Shown piece by piece: positions 24,067 through 32,240 of a stretch of 35,722 bases of DNA. Each line of letters starts with the position of its first letter. Positions within the stretch are counted from its first letter, which is position 1. This DNA is from Myxococcales bacterium (GTDB taxonomy: Bacteria > Myxococcota_A > Polyangia > Polyangiales > Houyiibacteriaceae), in contig JAHBWH010000076.1 of the NCBI GenBank assembly GCA_019637115.1, forward strand, positions 1-35,722, read 5' to 3'. The notes beneath the pieces were generated by a model that saw nothing but the letters and a program-made list of their open reading frames with translations, made no database searches and had not been told where the DNA came from. The position numbers and the translations under genes were made by a program.

Positions 24067-24279
24067 ATGAAGATGGGTAAGGACTTGTTCTTGGCGATCC
24101 TCGCCGCCGTCGCGCTCGCCGCGCCCGCGTGTGGGGGTGGCTCCGAAGCGCCCGCCAACGACCCGGCCGAGGGCTCGTCGGGCGACGAGTACACGGAGGT
24201 CGAACGATACGACGAGAGCGACTCGGACGGGCAGACCGACGAGGGGTACCAGGGAGAGGAAGGCTACTCGGACGAGTAG
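24067..24279 (+). CDS. Small acidic lipoprotein
   Basis: The 70-residue protein has a signal peptide ending in AAPAC (Cys22), then a Gly/Ser/Ala spacer and a strongly acidic Asp/Glu/Tyr/Gly tail with no hydrophobic core. It is probably a lipid-anchored, disordered surface peptide. The ATG at 24067 has a GGGAGAG ribosome site. A hairpin with a following T-rich stretch (24309-24336) lies just after it, consistent with a single-gene transcript. Function unknown. Confidence 0.62.
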   Translation: MKMGKDLFLAILAAVALAAPACGGGSEAPANDPAEGSSGDEYTEVERYDESDSDGQTDEGYQGEEGYSDE

Positions 24280-24308
24280 GAGTGATCTCGGACTCCCCGA
24301 TGGAAGAG

Positions 24309-24336
24309 AGGCGCCGCGGTGACGTGGCGCCTTTCT
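24309..24336 (+). terminator. Probable intrinsic terminator
   Basis: A 7-bp perfect stem (AGGCGCC 24309-24315 with GGCGCCT 24326-24332) is followed by TTCTC. It lies 30 bp after the small lipoprotein gene. The T-run is short, which is usual in GC-rich genomes. Confidence 0.5.
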
Positions 24337-24374
24337 CGTCTCTGCGCGCCGGGAGACAGGGGCTCTCGAGCGGC

Positions 24375-24492
24375 CGCCAACGGCGTCCGTCGTGGCTTCT
24401 TCGAAGGCCCCTCGCGCACCACCGGCGCCGGTCCGGACCAACAGGCAGCCAGCGATCTGCGCGACCTCGTCGCGTTCCTCGAGACCCTCTGA
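24375..24492 (+). pseudogene. Possible C-terminal remnant of a cytochrome c-type gene
   Basis: One frame reads NGVRRGFFEG...GAGPDQQAASDLRDLVAFLETL and stops at 24490-24492. The ending 'DL..LVAFLETL' is typical of the last helix of c-type cytochrome and di-haem peroxidase domains. No start codon, signal peptide or CxxCH is present upstream. It may be a fragment left by deletion, or a chance match. The rest of 24337-24532 shows nothing else. Confidence 0.3.
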
Positions 24493-24532
24493 GCGTGCCG
24501 GTGAACGCGAGGCGCGCTCGTGATGCGCTCGG

Positions 24533-25186
24533 TCAGGGATCGAGCGAGCTCGGCCCGCCGTACTCGGTGATCTCCCACGTCGTCGGCTGCCCGGCGCGTC
24601 GGGTGACGATCACGAGATCCTGGTAGCGCTCGCGGATCGTCTCCTCGACGCCGAGCGCTCGCAGTAGCTGGTTGTTGTACCCGCCCGAGTGCCCGATCAT
24701 CACCGTCGTCGTCCCGGGTCGCTCCCGGCCGAGCTGCCACGCCGCCACCGCGGCGCCGAAGTCGGGCCATGCCGCGGTCATGCGCGGCGGCGCCTCGACG
24801 ATCGGAGCGCCGGTCTGCGCTGCGAGCGGCGCGGCCGTCTGCTGGTTGCGGAGGAAGAAGGTGACCACGATCTCGTCGACGCCGCGGTCCGCGAGCAACG
24901 CGGCGAGCGCAGCCGAACGCCGCTCGCCTTCTTCGTTGATGGGCGGATCCTCGCCCACGTCGCGTTCCGCGTGGCGCACCACGTAGTAGATCGAGGACAG
25001 GTCGTCGGCGCTCGCGTCGGGGGTCGTGGCGTCGGGGCTCGTCGCGTCGGGGATCGCCGCGTCGGGGCTCGCCGCGTCGGGGCTCGCCGCGTCGAGGATC
25101 GCCGCGTCCCCGACGCCGTCTTCCGGCGCCGGGGTCGTTCGGCATGCGAGGGAGCTGAGAAGGACCGAGCAGAGGAGCAGGCGCAC
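24533..25186 (-). CDS. Lipoprotein with histidine phosphatase (phosphoglycerate mutase-like) domain
   Basis: The 217-residue protein has a signal peptide ending in SLAC (Cys15), then a linker of repeated ASPDA-type pentads (about 31-60). These are encoded by 15-bp tandem repeats near 25015-25105. The domain starts with the phosphatase signature VVRHAER, in which His72 would be the phosphate acceptor. It ends with GHSGG, holding the second catalytic His. The family removes phosphates from diverse small molecules or proteins; an anchored periplasmic or surface form is inferred. The start ATG at 25186 is set by the lipobox. It runs opposite to the small lipoprotein gene and in the same direction as the left neighbour of nosZ. 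Confidence 0.78.
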   Translation of the reverse strand: MRLLLCSVLLSSLACRTTPAPEDGVGDAAILDAASPDAASPDAAIPDATSPDATTPDASADDLSSIYYVVRHAERDVGEDPPINEEGERRSAALAALLADRGVDEIVVTFFLRNQQTAAPLAAQTGAPIVEAPPRMTAAWPDFGAAVAAWQLGRERPGTTTVMIGHSGGYNNQLLRALGVEETIRERYQDLVIVTRRAGQPTTWEITEYGGPSSLDP

Positions 25187-25237
25187 GCGCGCAACCTACG
25201 AGCCGCCCACCGGATCGTCCACCTCCAGCGCGTCAGA

Positions 25238-26008
25238 TCAGATCGTCAGCTCGAAGACCACGGTGCCGAGGTCCGTGACGTCGAAGTCGATGGTCCAAGT
25301 GCCGCCCATGTTGAAGCTGACCACGCCCTCGTACTTCCCGCTCCCGACGTAGCTCGGATCGACGCTCCCGGTCGAGCCGTGGCCGTGCGCGGGCATGAAG
25401 GGCGTGACGCCGACCTCCATCGACGGCATCTCGGGGAAGCTGAAGTGGCCGTCGCGTCGATGGATCGTCAGGACGAAGTCGTTGAGCCCGACGCGCGGCG
25501 CCTCGAGGAAGGTCAACGTCAGCACGTAGGTCACGCGCTCGTCCCCCTCGCCGACGCGGAGCATCTGCCGGAAGCCCTCACCGATGGTGAGGTCGTTGAA
25601 GGCGAAGGCATGCTCCACGCCGCCGCGGACCACCTTCACCTCGTTGTCCCAGCGGCCGTCCTCGTTCGTCATGGTGAAGACGATCTCGCCTTCGAAGAGG
25701 CCGTCGGTCCCCGCCACCGCCGCCGGATCCGAGAAGGGGCAAGCGTGGTCGTGCATTGGCATCCGCATCACCGGGCCCTGCGCGATCGTCGCGGCGAGGA
25801 CGGGCTCCTCGGTCGCGACGTCGGTCAGGCGGTAGAAGATCCGGTTCAGACCGACTCGCAGCGGAGCGGCGGCGAGCATCTCCACCCGCAGGCCGTCGCT
25901 CTCCTCGACGCCGAGGCTCACCATGCCTGCGGGATCGTCGCTGCTGCACGCGGCCATCGCCGCGACCAAGATCGGGATCATACCCAGCTTCCGAATCGAG
26001 ATGCGCAT
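25238..26008 (-). CDS. Lipoprotein with FixH/YtkA-like domain, possibly copper-related
   Basis: The 256-residue protein has a signal peptide with lipobox (AMAAC, Cys21). Two beta-sandwich halves follow. The first contains MRMPMHDHACPF. The second contains MPAHGHGSTG followed by YEGVVSFNMGGTWTIDFDV, the typical ending of FixH/YtkA-like domains. The Met/His-rich loops look suited to copper binding. The ATG at 26008 has a strong GGAGG ribosome site, and earlier in-frame starts would bury the signal peptide. It lies head-to-head with nosZ across a 501-bp regulatory region. I infer a possible role in copper handling for the nitrous oxide reductase, which no known nos gene name covers. Confidence 0.68.
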   Translation of the reverse strand: MRISIRKLGMIPILVAAMAACSSDDPAGMVSLGVEESDGLRVEMLAAAPLRVGLNRIFYRLTDVATEEPVLAATIAQGPVMRMPMHDHACPFSDPAAVAGTDGLFEGEIVFTMTNEDGRWDNEVKVVRGGVEHAFAFNDLTIGEGFRQMLRVGEGDERVTYVLTLTFLEAPRVGLNDFVLTIHRRDGHFSFPEMPSMEVGVTPFMPAHGHGSTGSVDPSYVGSGKYEGVVSFNMGGTWTIDFDVTDLGTVVFELTI

Positions 26009-26274
26009 GGGAACCTCCATCGCCGCGGTCACGGCCACGGCCAGCGTTCGTCGTCGCTCGCGGAAGAGGTCGCGGCGACTGGGGTGGCTCTCGTCACGAG
26101 CCGGCATGCCCTCCGTCTAGCAACCGCGCGCCAAGCCGCCGATGAGGCAAATGGTCGCAGCAGCGCGACCGATGGCCGCCGCCCGCGGAGAGGGCTCGTG
26201 CGCTCAGCCGCTATGCTGGAGCGGCGCACCACGAGAATCCCCGCGAAAACCGCCTTGGACCGCTCGTCCACGGA

Positions 26275-26288
26275 TTGACCGAGATCAA
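26275..26288 (+). promoter_or_regulatory. FNR/DNR-like binding site upstream of nosZ
   Basis: TTGACCGAGATCAA matches the FNR/DNR consensus TTGAT-N4-ATCAA at 9 of 10 fixed bases. Denitrification genes are commonly switched on through such sites by FNR-, DNR- or NnrR-type regulators when oxygen is low or NO is present. It lies about 222 bp before the nosZ start, implying a leader of about 190 nt if it acts as a class II site. Confidence 0.6.
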
Positions 26289-26358
26289 TTCGCCGTGATC
26301 GACCTCTCATTCCAGCGAGCTCGTCACGTCGAGCCGCGGTGTGTGCCCATCCTCTCAC

Positions 26359-26380
26359 GAACATGACATCGCTCATGTTC
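26359..26380. promoter_or_regulatory. Perfect 22-bp palindrome, candidate operator
   Basis: GAACATGA and TCATGTTC flank a 6-base spacer. The site lies between the FNR-like box and the nosZ start, where a repressor or second activator could bind, or a leader RNA hairpin could form. I do not assign it to a specific regulator family. Confidence 0.5.
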
Positions 26381-26509
26381 TCGACTGATCGTTCCGACAT
26401 GGGTGACGTGGATCATGGTGACGGCGGGGACAGTGGGTATCTGTGAGTGCGACAAAACACCGCACCAGGTCGCTCACAGCCCCTGGCTGCTTCCGGAGAG
26501 GAGCCGTCC

Positions 26510-28441
26510 ATGTCCGCATCCAACGAGAACGAGCCCGAGGGGCCCCCGCCGTCCGACGAGAGCGTCGACGACGCCATCGAGACCCGACGCAGCGGTCGGC
26601 GGTTCTTCTTGAAATCGACGACAGTCCTCGGCGCGGCCGCCATCGTCGGCTGCGGCGACGACGCCAGCTCGGGCGCGGGCGCCACCACGACTCCGTCGGG
26701 TCCCACGCCGGCGGCGCACCCGAGCACGCACATCGCGCCTGGTGAGCTGGACACCTACTATGGCTTCTGGAGCGGCGGTCAGTCGGGCGAGATCCGGATC
26801 CTCGGCGTCCCCTCGATGCGCGAGCTCAAGCGCATCGCGGTCTTCAACCGCGACTCCGCGACCGGCCACGGCCAGACCGACTGGTCCAAGCAGGTCCTCG
26901 GGGGACGCGGCGCCGGCGACACGCACCACGTCCACCTCTCGTACACGGACGGCACCTACGACGGCCGCTACATCTTCGTGAACGACAAGGTCCACGGGCG
27001 ACTCGCGCGCGTGCGCATCGACGTCATGGAGACCGACGCGATCGTGGACATCCCTCACTCGCAGGGCACCCACGGCATCTTCCCCCAGCGCCACCGCACG
27101 GGCCTCGTGCTCTGCAACAGCGAGTTCCGCACCCCCATCCCGAACGACGGCACGAACCTCACCGATCCCTCCCAATACGCCGCGATGCACACCGCGATCG
27201 ACGGCGAGACGATGGAGGTGAAGTGGCAGGTGATGGTCGAGGGGAACATGGACCTCTGCGCGACCGACTACCAAGGCAAGTACTCGTTCGCGACCTGCTA
27301 CAACTCCGAGGGCGGCGTCACGCTCGAGCAGATGATGTCGGCCGAGCGTGACCACCTCTACGTATTCAACCTCGCGAACATCCAGCGCGCGGTGGACGAG
27401 GGGCGCACGATCCGGGTCGGCCGCACCGACGTGCCCGTGATCGACGCGCGAGGCGACAACTCGGAGTTCGTCCTCCGCGTCCCGGTCCCGAAGAGCCCGC
27501 ACGGCGTGAACATGGACCCCACGGGTCGCTACGCCGTCGTCTCGGGCAAGCTCTCCCCCACCTGCTCGGTGATCGACGTCGAGAAGCTCGAGGACGCGTT
27601 CGCCGGCCGCATCCAGCCTCGCGACTGCGTCGTCGCCGAGCCCGAGGTCGGCCTCGGGCCGCTGCACACGGCCTACGACGGCCGCGGCAACGCCTACACC
27701 TCGATCTTCCTCGACTCGATCGTGACGAAGTGGAACATCGCCAAGGCGATCGAGGCCTACGGCGGCGCCGACGTCGATCCGATCCTCGACCGGATCGACG
27801 TCCACTACCAGATCGGCCACATCAACGCGAGCATGAGCGAGACGCGCGAGGCCGACGGCAAATGGCTCGTCGGGCTCTGCAAGTTCTCGAAGGATCGCTT
27901 CCTGAACGTCGGCCCGCTCAAGCCCGAGAACGATCAGCTCATCGACATCAGCGGCGACCGCATGGAGCTCGTCCACGACGGCCCCACGTACTCGGAGCCC
28001 CACGACGCGGTCATCGTCCGCGCCGACCTCATCCACCCGACCAGCATCCAGAACCGCGAGGCGGCTCGCTTCCGGCTCTACGAGCAGTGGGCGCAGGAGG
28101 ACGGTGTCGACCTGATGCGGGAGAGCAAGATCATCCGCAAGGGGCCGCGCTCGGTGCGCGTCTACATGACGAGCCGCGCGCCGAACTTCGCGATCACCGA
28201 GATCACCGTGAAGACCGGTGACGAGGTGCAGATCATCGTGACCAACCAGGACCAGGTGGAGGACCTCTCCCACGGCCTGACGGTCTCGAAGCACGACGTG
28301 CAGTTCATCGTGAACGCCAACGACACGAACAGCGCGACCTTCACCGCCGGGGCTCCGGGCGTGTACTGGTACTACTGCCCCTGGTTCTGCCACGCGATGC
28401 ATCTCGAGATGCGCGGCCGGCTCATCGTCGAGCCGCGCTGA
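26510..28441 (+). CDS. nosZ: Nitrous oxide reductase NosZ, Tat-exported
   Basis: The 643-residue enzyme reduces N2O to N2 in the periplasm. It has a twin-arginine signal (GRRFFLKST, Arg30-Arg31). The propeller holds the CuZ histidines: DTHHVH (138-142), SPHGVN, GPLHTAYDG, IGHINAS and EPHDA. The C-terminal cupredoxin domain carries the CuA site with Cys623, Cys627, His631 and Met634 in CPWFCHAMHLEM. The Tat signal and the core motifs fit clade I. IVGC at Cys48, right after the signal, could be a lipobox, so the enzyme may be membrane-anchored, unlike typical soluble NosZ. I chose ATG 26510 with its GAGAGGAG ribosome site; an upstream ATG at 26447 adds 21 residues. It leads the nos operon. Confidence 0.94.
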   Translation: MSASNENEPEGPPPSDESVDDAIETRRSGRRFFLKSTTVLGAAAIVGCGDDASSGAGATTTPSGPTPAAHPSTHIAPGELDTYYGFWSGGQSGEIRILGVPSMRELKRIAVFNRDSATGHGQTDWSKQVLGGRGAGDTHHVHLSYTDGTYDGRYIFVNDKVHGRLARVRIDVMETDAIVDIPHSQGTHGIFPQRHRTGLVLCNSEFRTPIPNDGTNLTDPSQYAAMHTAIDGETMEVKWQVMVEGNMDLCATDYQGKYSFATCYNSEGGVTLEQMMSAERDHLYVFNLANIQRAVDEGRTIRVGRTDVPVIDARGDNSEFVLRVPVPKSPHGVNMDPTGRYAVVSGKLSPTCSVIDVEKLEDAFAGRIQPRDCVVAEPEVGLGPLHTAYDGRGNAYTSIFLDSIVTKWNIAKAIEAYGGADVDPILDRIDVHYQIGHINASMSETREADGKWLVGLCKFSKDRFLNVGPLKPENDQLIDISGDRMELVHDGPTYSEPHDAVIVRADLIHPTSIQNREAARFRLYEQWAQEDGVDLMRESKIIRKGPRSVRVYMTSRAPNFAITEITVKTGDEVQIIVTNQDQVEDLSHGLTVSKHDVQFIVNANDTNSATFTAGAPGVYWYYCPWFCHAMHLEMRGRLIVEPR

Positions 28442-28484
28442 TCGAGCCACCCTGATCGAGCCACCCTGTTCGAGCCACGGCTCG
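28438..28484. repeat. Three 14-bp tandem repeats and a hairpin between nosZ and nosR
   Basis: CTGATCGAGCCACC occurs at 28438 and 28452, with a variant at 28466. The first copy contains the nosZ stop codon. The last copy forms a 6-bp stem CGAGCC-AC-GGCTCG (28471-28484). It may tune nosR expression relative to nosZ. Confidence 0.65.
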
Positions 28485-28500
28485 AGAGACGAAGGCCACC

Positions 28501-30702
28501 ATGACCATCGCACGAGCCCGAGGGGGGGTCTCCGCGCTCACCCTCGCGCTCGCCGCGATCGTGGTCGTGCTCGACTCCCACGCCGCCGCGCAGCACGGCG
28601 TCGCGCCGACCCGCCTCGACTGCCAATCGATGGCCTGCGCGGAGGTGCTCCCGGGCGCCGTCCGCTTCGTACGCGAAGAGGGCCACGCCTTCGAGACCGG
28701 CTACGACGCGGACGGGCGCCCGGTCGGCTGGGTCGCGCTCTCGAACGAGATCGTCGACGTCCCCGCCTACTCGGGGCGACCCGTCGTCGTGCTCTTCGGG
28801 CTCGACCAGGACGCGACGATCACCGCCGCGCGCGTCGCCCATCACAGCGAGCCGATCTTGCTCGCGGGCATCCCGGAGTCGCAGCTCACGGGTTTCGTGG
28901 AGTGGTACGGCGGCCACCGGGCGATCGAGCACATCTCCGTGGGGAGGGCCACGCGGCGCGGCCGCACGGCCCTCGTCGAGCGGCGCACCGATGAGGGCGT
29001 CGAGTCGCAGACCTTCGCGGCCATCGACGTCATCAGCGGCGCCACCGTCACCGCGCTCGCCGCCAACCGCACGATCCTCGAGGCCGCGCGCCGCGTCGGC
29101 GAGCAGGTCGGCGTGGTCGATCGCGACGCCGAGCGCGCCGGGCGCTTCGTCGCCGACGGCGAGCCGTGGAGCTGGGCGCGCATGGAGCGCGAGGGAGTCT
29201 TCGGGCGCCTCACGGTCACCCACGAGGAGATGGGCCTGCCGCCGCAGGGCGAGCCCTTCATCGACCTCTGGTTCACGATCGCCGATGCGCCCGCCGTGGG
29301 CCTCGGTCTGTTGCCGCGCGGCAACTACGAGCACCTCGTCGCGCAGCTCGAGCCGGGACAGCACGTCGTGGTGGTCTTCGGCCGCGGGACGACGTCGTTC
29401 AAGGGCTCGGCCTTCGTTCGCGGCGGCATCTTCGACCGCGTGCGCGTGCAACAGGGCCTGCAGGAGATCCAGTTCCGCGACACCGACTACCTCAACGTCG
29501 GCCGCGCCGCCGCGCCCGACGCGCCGCGCTTCCGCGAGGGCGCCGCGTTCATCACGCGGAGCGGGCCGCTGGATCCCGGCAAGCCCTTCGAGCTCGTCTT
29601 CCTGGGAAGCCACCACGACTCGCGGACGGCCTTCTCGCGCGAGTTCCGCTCGTTCGAGGCGACCCACCAGCTCCCTTCGAGCGTCTATTGGGTCGAGCCG
29701 CTCGCGAGCGACGATCCGATCTGGGTGAGGGCGTGGGAGCTCCGCCGCGTCGACGTGGTCGTGCTCTCGCTCTGGCTCGCGCTCGTCTGCGCGATCTTCG
29801 CGCTGCGCCGCTACACCTTCCGTGACGCGAGGGTCCTGCGCTGGCTCCATCTCGGCACGATGGTCGTCAGCCTCGCCTACGTCGGCGTCTACCTCGGCGC
29901 GCAGCCCTCGGTGACGCAGATGCTCACGCTCGTGGACGTCGTCGTGCGGGGTGGTGATCCGGCGCTCTTCCTCGTCGATCCGCTGCTCTTCGTCGGCTGG
30001 ATCTTCATCGCCGTCGTCTCGATCGTGTGGGGCCGCGGCGTCTTCTGCGGCTGGGTCTGCCCCTACGGCGCCCTGAGCGAGCTCGCCCGCAAGCTCGCCG
30101 ACCTCCTGAAGATCCCGCGCTTCGAGCTCCCAGACCGCGTCCACCGTCGGCTCCGATACCTCCGCTACGTCATCCTCGTCGTGCTCGTGGGGACCTTCCT
30201 CTACTCCCCGATCGCCGGCGAGCAGGCCGCGGAGATCGAGCCCTTCAAGAGCACCTTCCTCGCGCCCTTCTGGGGCCGCGAGTGGTACTTCGCGGGCTGG
30301 TGGCTCCTGCTCTTCGCGCTCTCGACGCTGATGTTCCGGCCCTTCTGTCGCTACCTCTGCCCGATGGGGGCGGGCCTCGCGCTCTTCGGGAGCCTACGGC
30401 TCTCGGGGCCGCGTCGACGACGCTACTGCGCGAGCTGCAAGATCTGTCAGCGCGGTTGCGAGCCACGCGCCATCGACGACGACGGCACGATCGATCCGCG
30501 CGAGTGCCTGAGCTGCATGGAGTGCGAGCAGACCTACCACGATCGCGATCGTTGCCCGCCCCTCGTGGGCATCGATCGGCTGCTGGCGAAGACACGCGCG
30601 ACGGCGGCGCGCGCGGACGACGCCCTCGACGCGCGTGACGCGGAGCGGCTCGCGAAGCTCCGCGAGCAGGAAGAGAGGGTGCCATGGCGACCGGGACGCT
30701 GA
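28501..30702 (+). CDS. nosR: NosR, membrane flavo-iron-sulfur protein of N2O respiration
   Basis: The 733-residue protein has an N-terminal signal or membrane segment and a periplasmic FMN-binding domain with ISGATVTA (178-185), a covalent flavin attachment motif. Several membrane helices follow. Two polyferredoxin CP motifs, CGWVCPYGA and CRYLCPMGA, are embedded among them. The C-terminal domain holds two [4Fe-4S] clusters (CASCKICQRGC and CLSCMEC...C). NosR passes quinol electrons toward NosZ and is needed for full NosZ activity and expression. All domains are present at near-usual length. The ATG at 28501 follows a GAAGG ribosome site. It overlaps nosD by 19 bases. The order nosZ-nosR is the reverse of the common nosR-nosZ. 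Confidence 0.93.
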   Translation: MTIARARGGVSALTLALAAIVVVLDSHAAAQHGVAPTRLDCQSMACAEVLPGAVRFVREEGHAFETGYDADGRPVGWVALSNEIVDVPAYSGRPVVVLFGLDQDATITAARVAHHSEPILLAGIPESQLTGFVEWYGGHRAIEHISVGRATRRGRTALVERRTDEGVESQTFAAIDVISGATVTALAANRTILEAARRVGEQVGVVDRDAERAGRFVADGEPWSWARMEREGVFGRLTVTHEEMGLPPQGEPFIDLWFTIADAPAVGLGLLPRGNYEHLVAQLEPGQHVVVVFGRGTTSFKGSAFVRGGIFDRVRVQQGLQEIQFRDTDYLNVGRAAAPDAPRFREGAAFITRSGPLDPGKPFELVFLGSHHDSRTAFSREFRSFEATHQLPSSVYWVEPLASDDPIWVRAWELRRVDVVVLSLWLALVCAIFALRRYTFRDARVLRWLHLGTMVVSLAYVGVYLGAQPSVTQMLTLVDVVVRGGDPALFLVDPLLFVGWIFIAVVSIVWGRGVFCGWVCPYGALSELARKLADLLKIPRFELPDRVHRRLRYLRYVILVVLVGTFLYSPIAGEQAAEIEPFKSTFLAPFWGREWYFAGWWLLLFALSTLMFRPFCRYLCPMGAGLALFGSLRLSGPRRRRYCASCKICQRGCEPRAIDDDGTIDPRECLSCMECEQTYHDRDRCPPLVGIDRLLAKTRATAARADDALDARDAERLAKLREQEERVPWRPGR

Positions 30703-32126
30703 GCGCGTGTGGGGCCCTGGTGCCCCCAACCCGAGCTTCGTTCCGGGTATCCGCGGCCAAGGGCGCGGATGTCGCTCGCCGACCTCCTCGACTGGGCTTT
30801 TGCGCGCGGCGCCGAGCGCTGGCCCTCTGGGCGATCGCGCTCGCGCTGCCCGCCAGCGCGCGCGCCGACGTCCTCCGCCCCGCGAGCGGCGAGGAACTGG
30901 TGAACACCATCGCGCGGGCGAACGAGGGTGACGTCGTCGAGGTCCCGCCGGGCACGTGGCGCGGCGGCCTGCGCATCGACAAGCGCATCACGCTCCGCGG
31001 CGCGGGTGGCGTGATCGACGGCGGCGGTCGGGGCCAGGTGATCACGGTGCTGGCGGCCGGGGCGCGCCTCGAAGGGCTCGTCGTGCGAGGCAGCGGCTTC
31101 GACCTCGGCGCCTTCGACGCCTGCGTCTGGACGGCTCCTTCCGCCGAAGGCGTCGAGGTGGTCGACAACCGGCTCTCGGAGTGCGCGTTCGGGATCTACG
31201 TGCAGGAGTCGGACGGCGCCCAGATCGTGGGCAACCACGTCGCGGGCCGCCGCGAGGTGCGCGAGCCCGACCGCGGCAACGGCGTGCACTTTCACGACGC
31301 GCAGCGGGTGCTGATCCGCGGCAACCACGTCGAGCACACGCGCGACGGCCTCTTTATCGGCGCCACCCACGACAGCGTCATCGAAGACAACCACATCCGC
31401 CGCACTCGTTATGGCGTCCACTACATGTGGTCGCACCGCAACCAGATCCGCCGCAACGTCGTGCGCGAGAGCCTCGCGGGCTACGCGCTGATGCAGAGCC
31501 ACTTCTTGGAGGTCGAGGAGAACGTCGCGCTCCGGAACCGTCGCGCGGGGATGCTCCTGCGCGACGGCCAGGACAACACCCTCCGCGGGAACGTGCTCGC
31601 CGAGAACGGGCAGGGGCTCTTCGTCTACAACTCGCTCCGCGAGCGGCTCGAGGAGAACGTCGTCGTCCACAACGGCGTGGGCGCGAAGCTCTGGGGCGCG
31701 CTGATGGTCGAGGACGTCTTCTCCGCCAACGACTTCGTCGGTAACTCCCGGCAGATCCTCTACGTGGGGCGCCGCGACCTGGTGTGGGGCGACGAGACCG
31801 ATGGGAACCACTACAGCGACTACCTCGGCTGGGACCAGGACGACGACGGCCTCGGCGACCGTCCGTACCGTGTCGACGCTTGGAGCGGCGCGCTCACCGA
31901 GCGACACCCGGTCGTCGTGCTGCTGATGCGGAGCCCGGCGCTCGAGCTGCTCTCTCACCTCGAGCAGCGCCTGCCGATGTTGCGAACCTTCACGGTGATC
32001 GATCGCGCGCCTCGGATGCGCGCGTCGCCTCGGCTGCGGCCTGCGATGGAGCGCATCCGCGAGCTCGGCGGTGGCCTCGGGCGTGTGGCGCAGCCGATGG
32101 ACTCGAGCGACCGCTTCGCCCATTGA
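30684..32126 (+). CDS. nosD: NosD, periplasmic beta-helix copper-site assembly protein
   Basis: The 480-residue protein has a Sec signal (about 43-62, RRRALALWAIALALPASARA) and a right-handed parallel beta-helix. The helix is built of repeated 'V.GN.V..' and 'I.DN.I..' rungs such as NRLSECAFGIYVQESD and NHIRRTRYGVHYMWS. NosD works with NosF and NosY to deliver sulfur or copper for the CuZ site of NosZ. The start at ATG 30684 has a GAGAGGG ribosome site and lies inside the end of nosR. A copy of a dispersed repeat (30720-30758) falls inside the first codons, giving an unusually long, odd stretch of about 40 residues before the signal's hydrophobic core. The only other in-frame start before the signal is GTG 30720. 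Confidence 0.9.
   Translation: MATGTLSACGALVPPTRASFRVSAAKGADVARRPPRLGFCARRRALALWAIALALPASARADVLRPASGEELVNTIARANEGDVVEVPPGTWRGGLRIDKRITLRGAGGVIDGGGRGQVITVLAAGARLEGLVVRGSGFDLGAFDACVWTAPSAEGVEVVDNRLSECAFGIYVQESDGAQIVGNHVAGRREVREPDRGNGVHFHDAQRVLIRGNHVEHTRDGLFIGATHDSVIEDNHIRRTRYGVHYMWSHRNQIRRNVVRESLAGYALMQSHFLEVEENVALRNRRAGMLLRDGQDNTLRGNVLAENGQGLFVYNSLRERLEENVVVHNGVGAKLWGALMVEDVFSANDFVGNSRQILYVGRRDLVWGDETDGNHYSDYLGWDQDDDGLGDRPYRVDAWSGALTERHPVVVLLMRSPALELLSHLEQRLPMLRTFTVIDRAPRMRASPRLRPAMERIRELGGGLGRVAQPMDSSDRFAH
30720..30758. repeat. Dispersed short repeat, copy 2, inside the 5' end of nosD
   Basis: This is the second copy of the 38-bp repeat at 1843-1880, with three substitutions. Here it lies in frame within nosD, encoding residues 13-25 of an atypical N-terminal extension. 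The two copies are in different reading contexts, so the conservation is at DNA or RNA level. Confidence 0.75.
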
Positions 32127-32240
32127 AGGGCGCCGGCGTGAAAACTCACACGTCCCCGTGAGGCCTGACTCAGGTCATGGAGCCGAGGCGCGAGGGGGAC
32201 TACCCCGAAGACACGAGGCACCCGCCTCGCGAGCCGGCCG

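Larger units (their letters stand above)
26009..26509. other. 501-bp divergent regulatory region upstream of nosZ
   Basis: This is the control region between the FixH/YtkA-like lipoprotein gene and nosZ. It contains an FNR/DNR-like box (26275-26288) and a perfect 8-6-8 palindrome (26359-26380). I saw no coding pattern on either strand. The part 26009-26270 holds nothing I can name. Confidence 0.6.

Noticed and set aside
26474-28513. 679-codon minus-strand open frame opposite nosZ, with similar ones opposite nosR, nosD and the aldolase gene
   Set aside because: All lie exactly opposite motif-confirmed genes and show no domain, signal or ribosome site.
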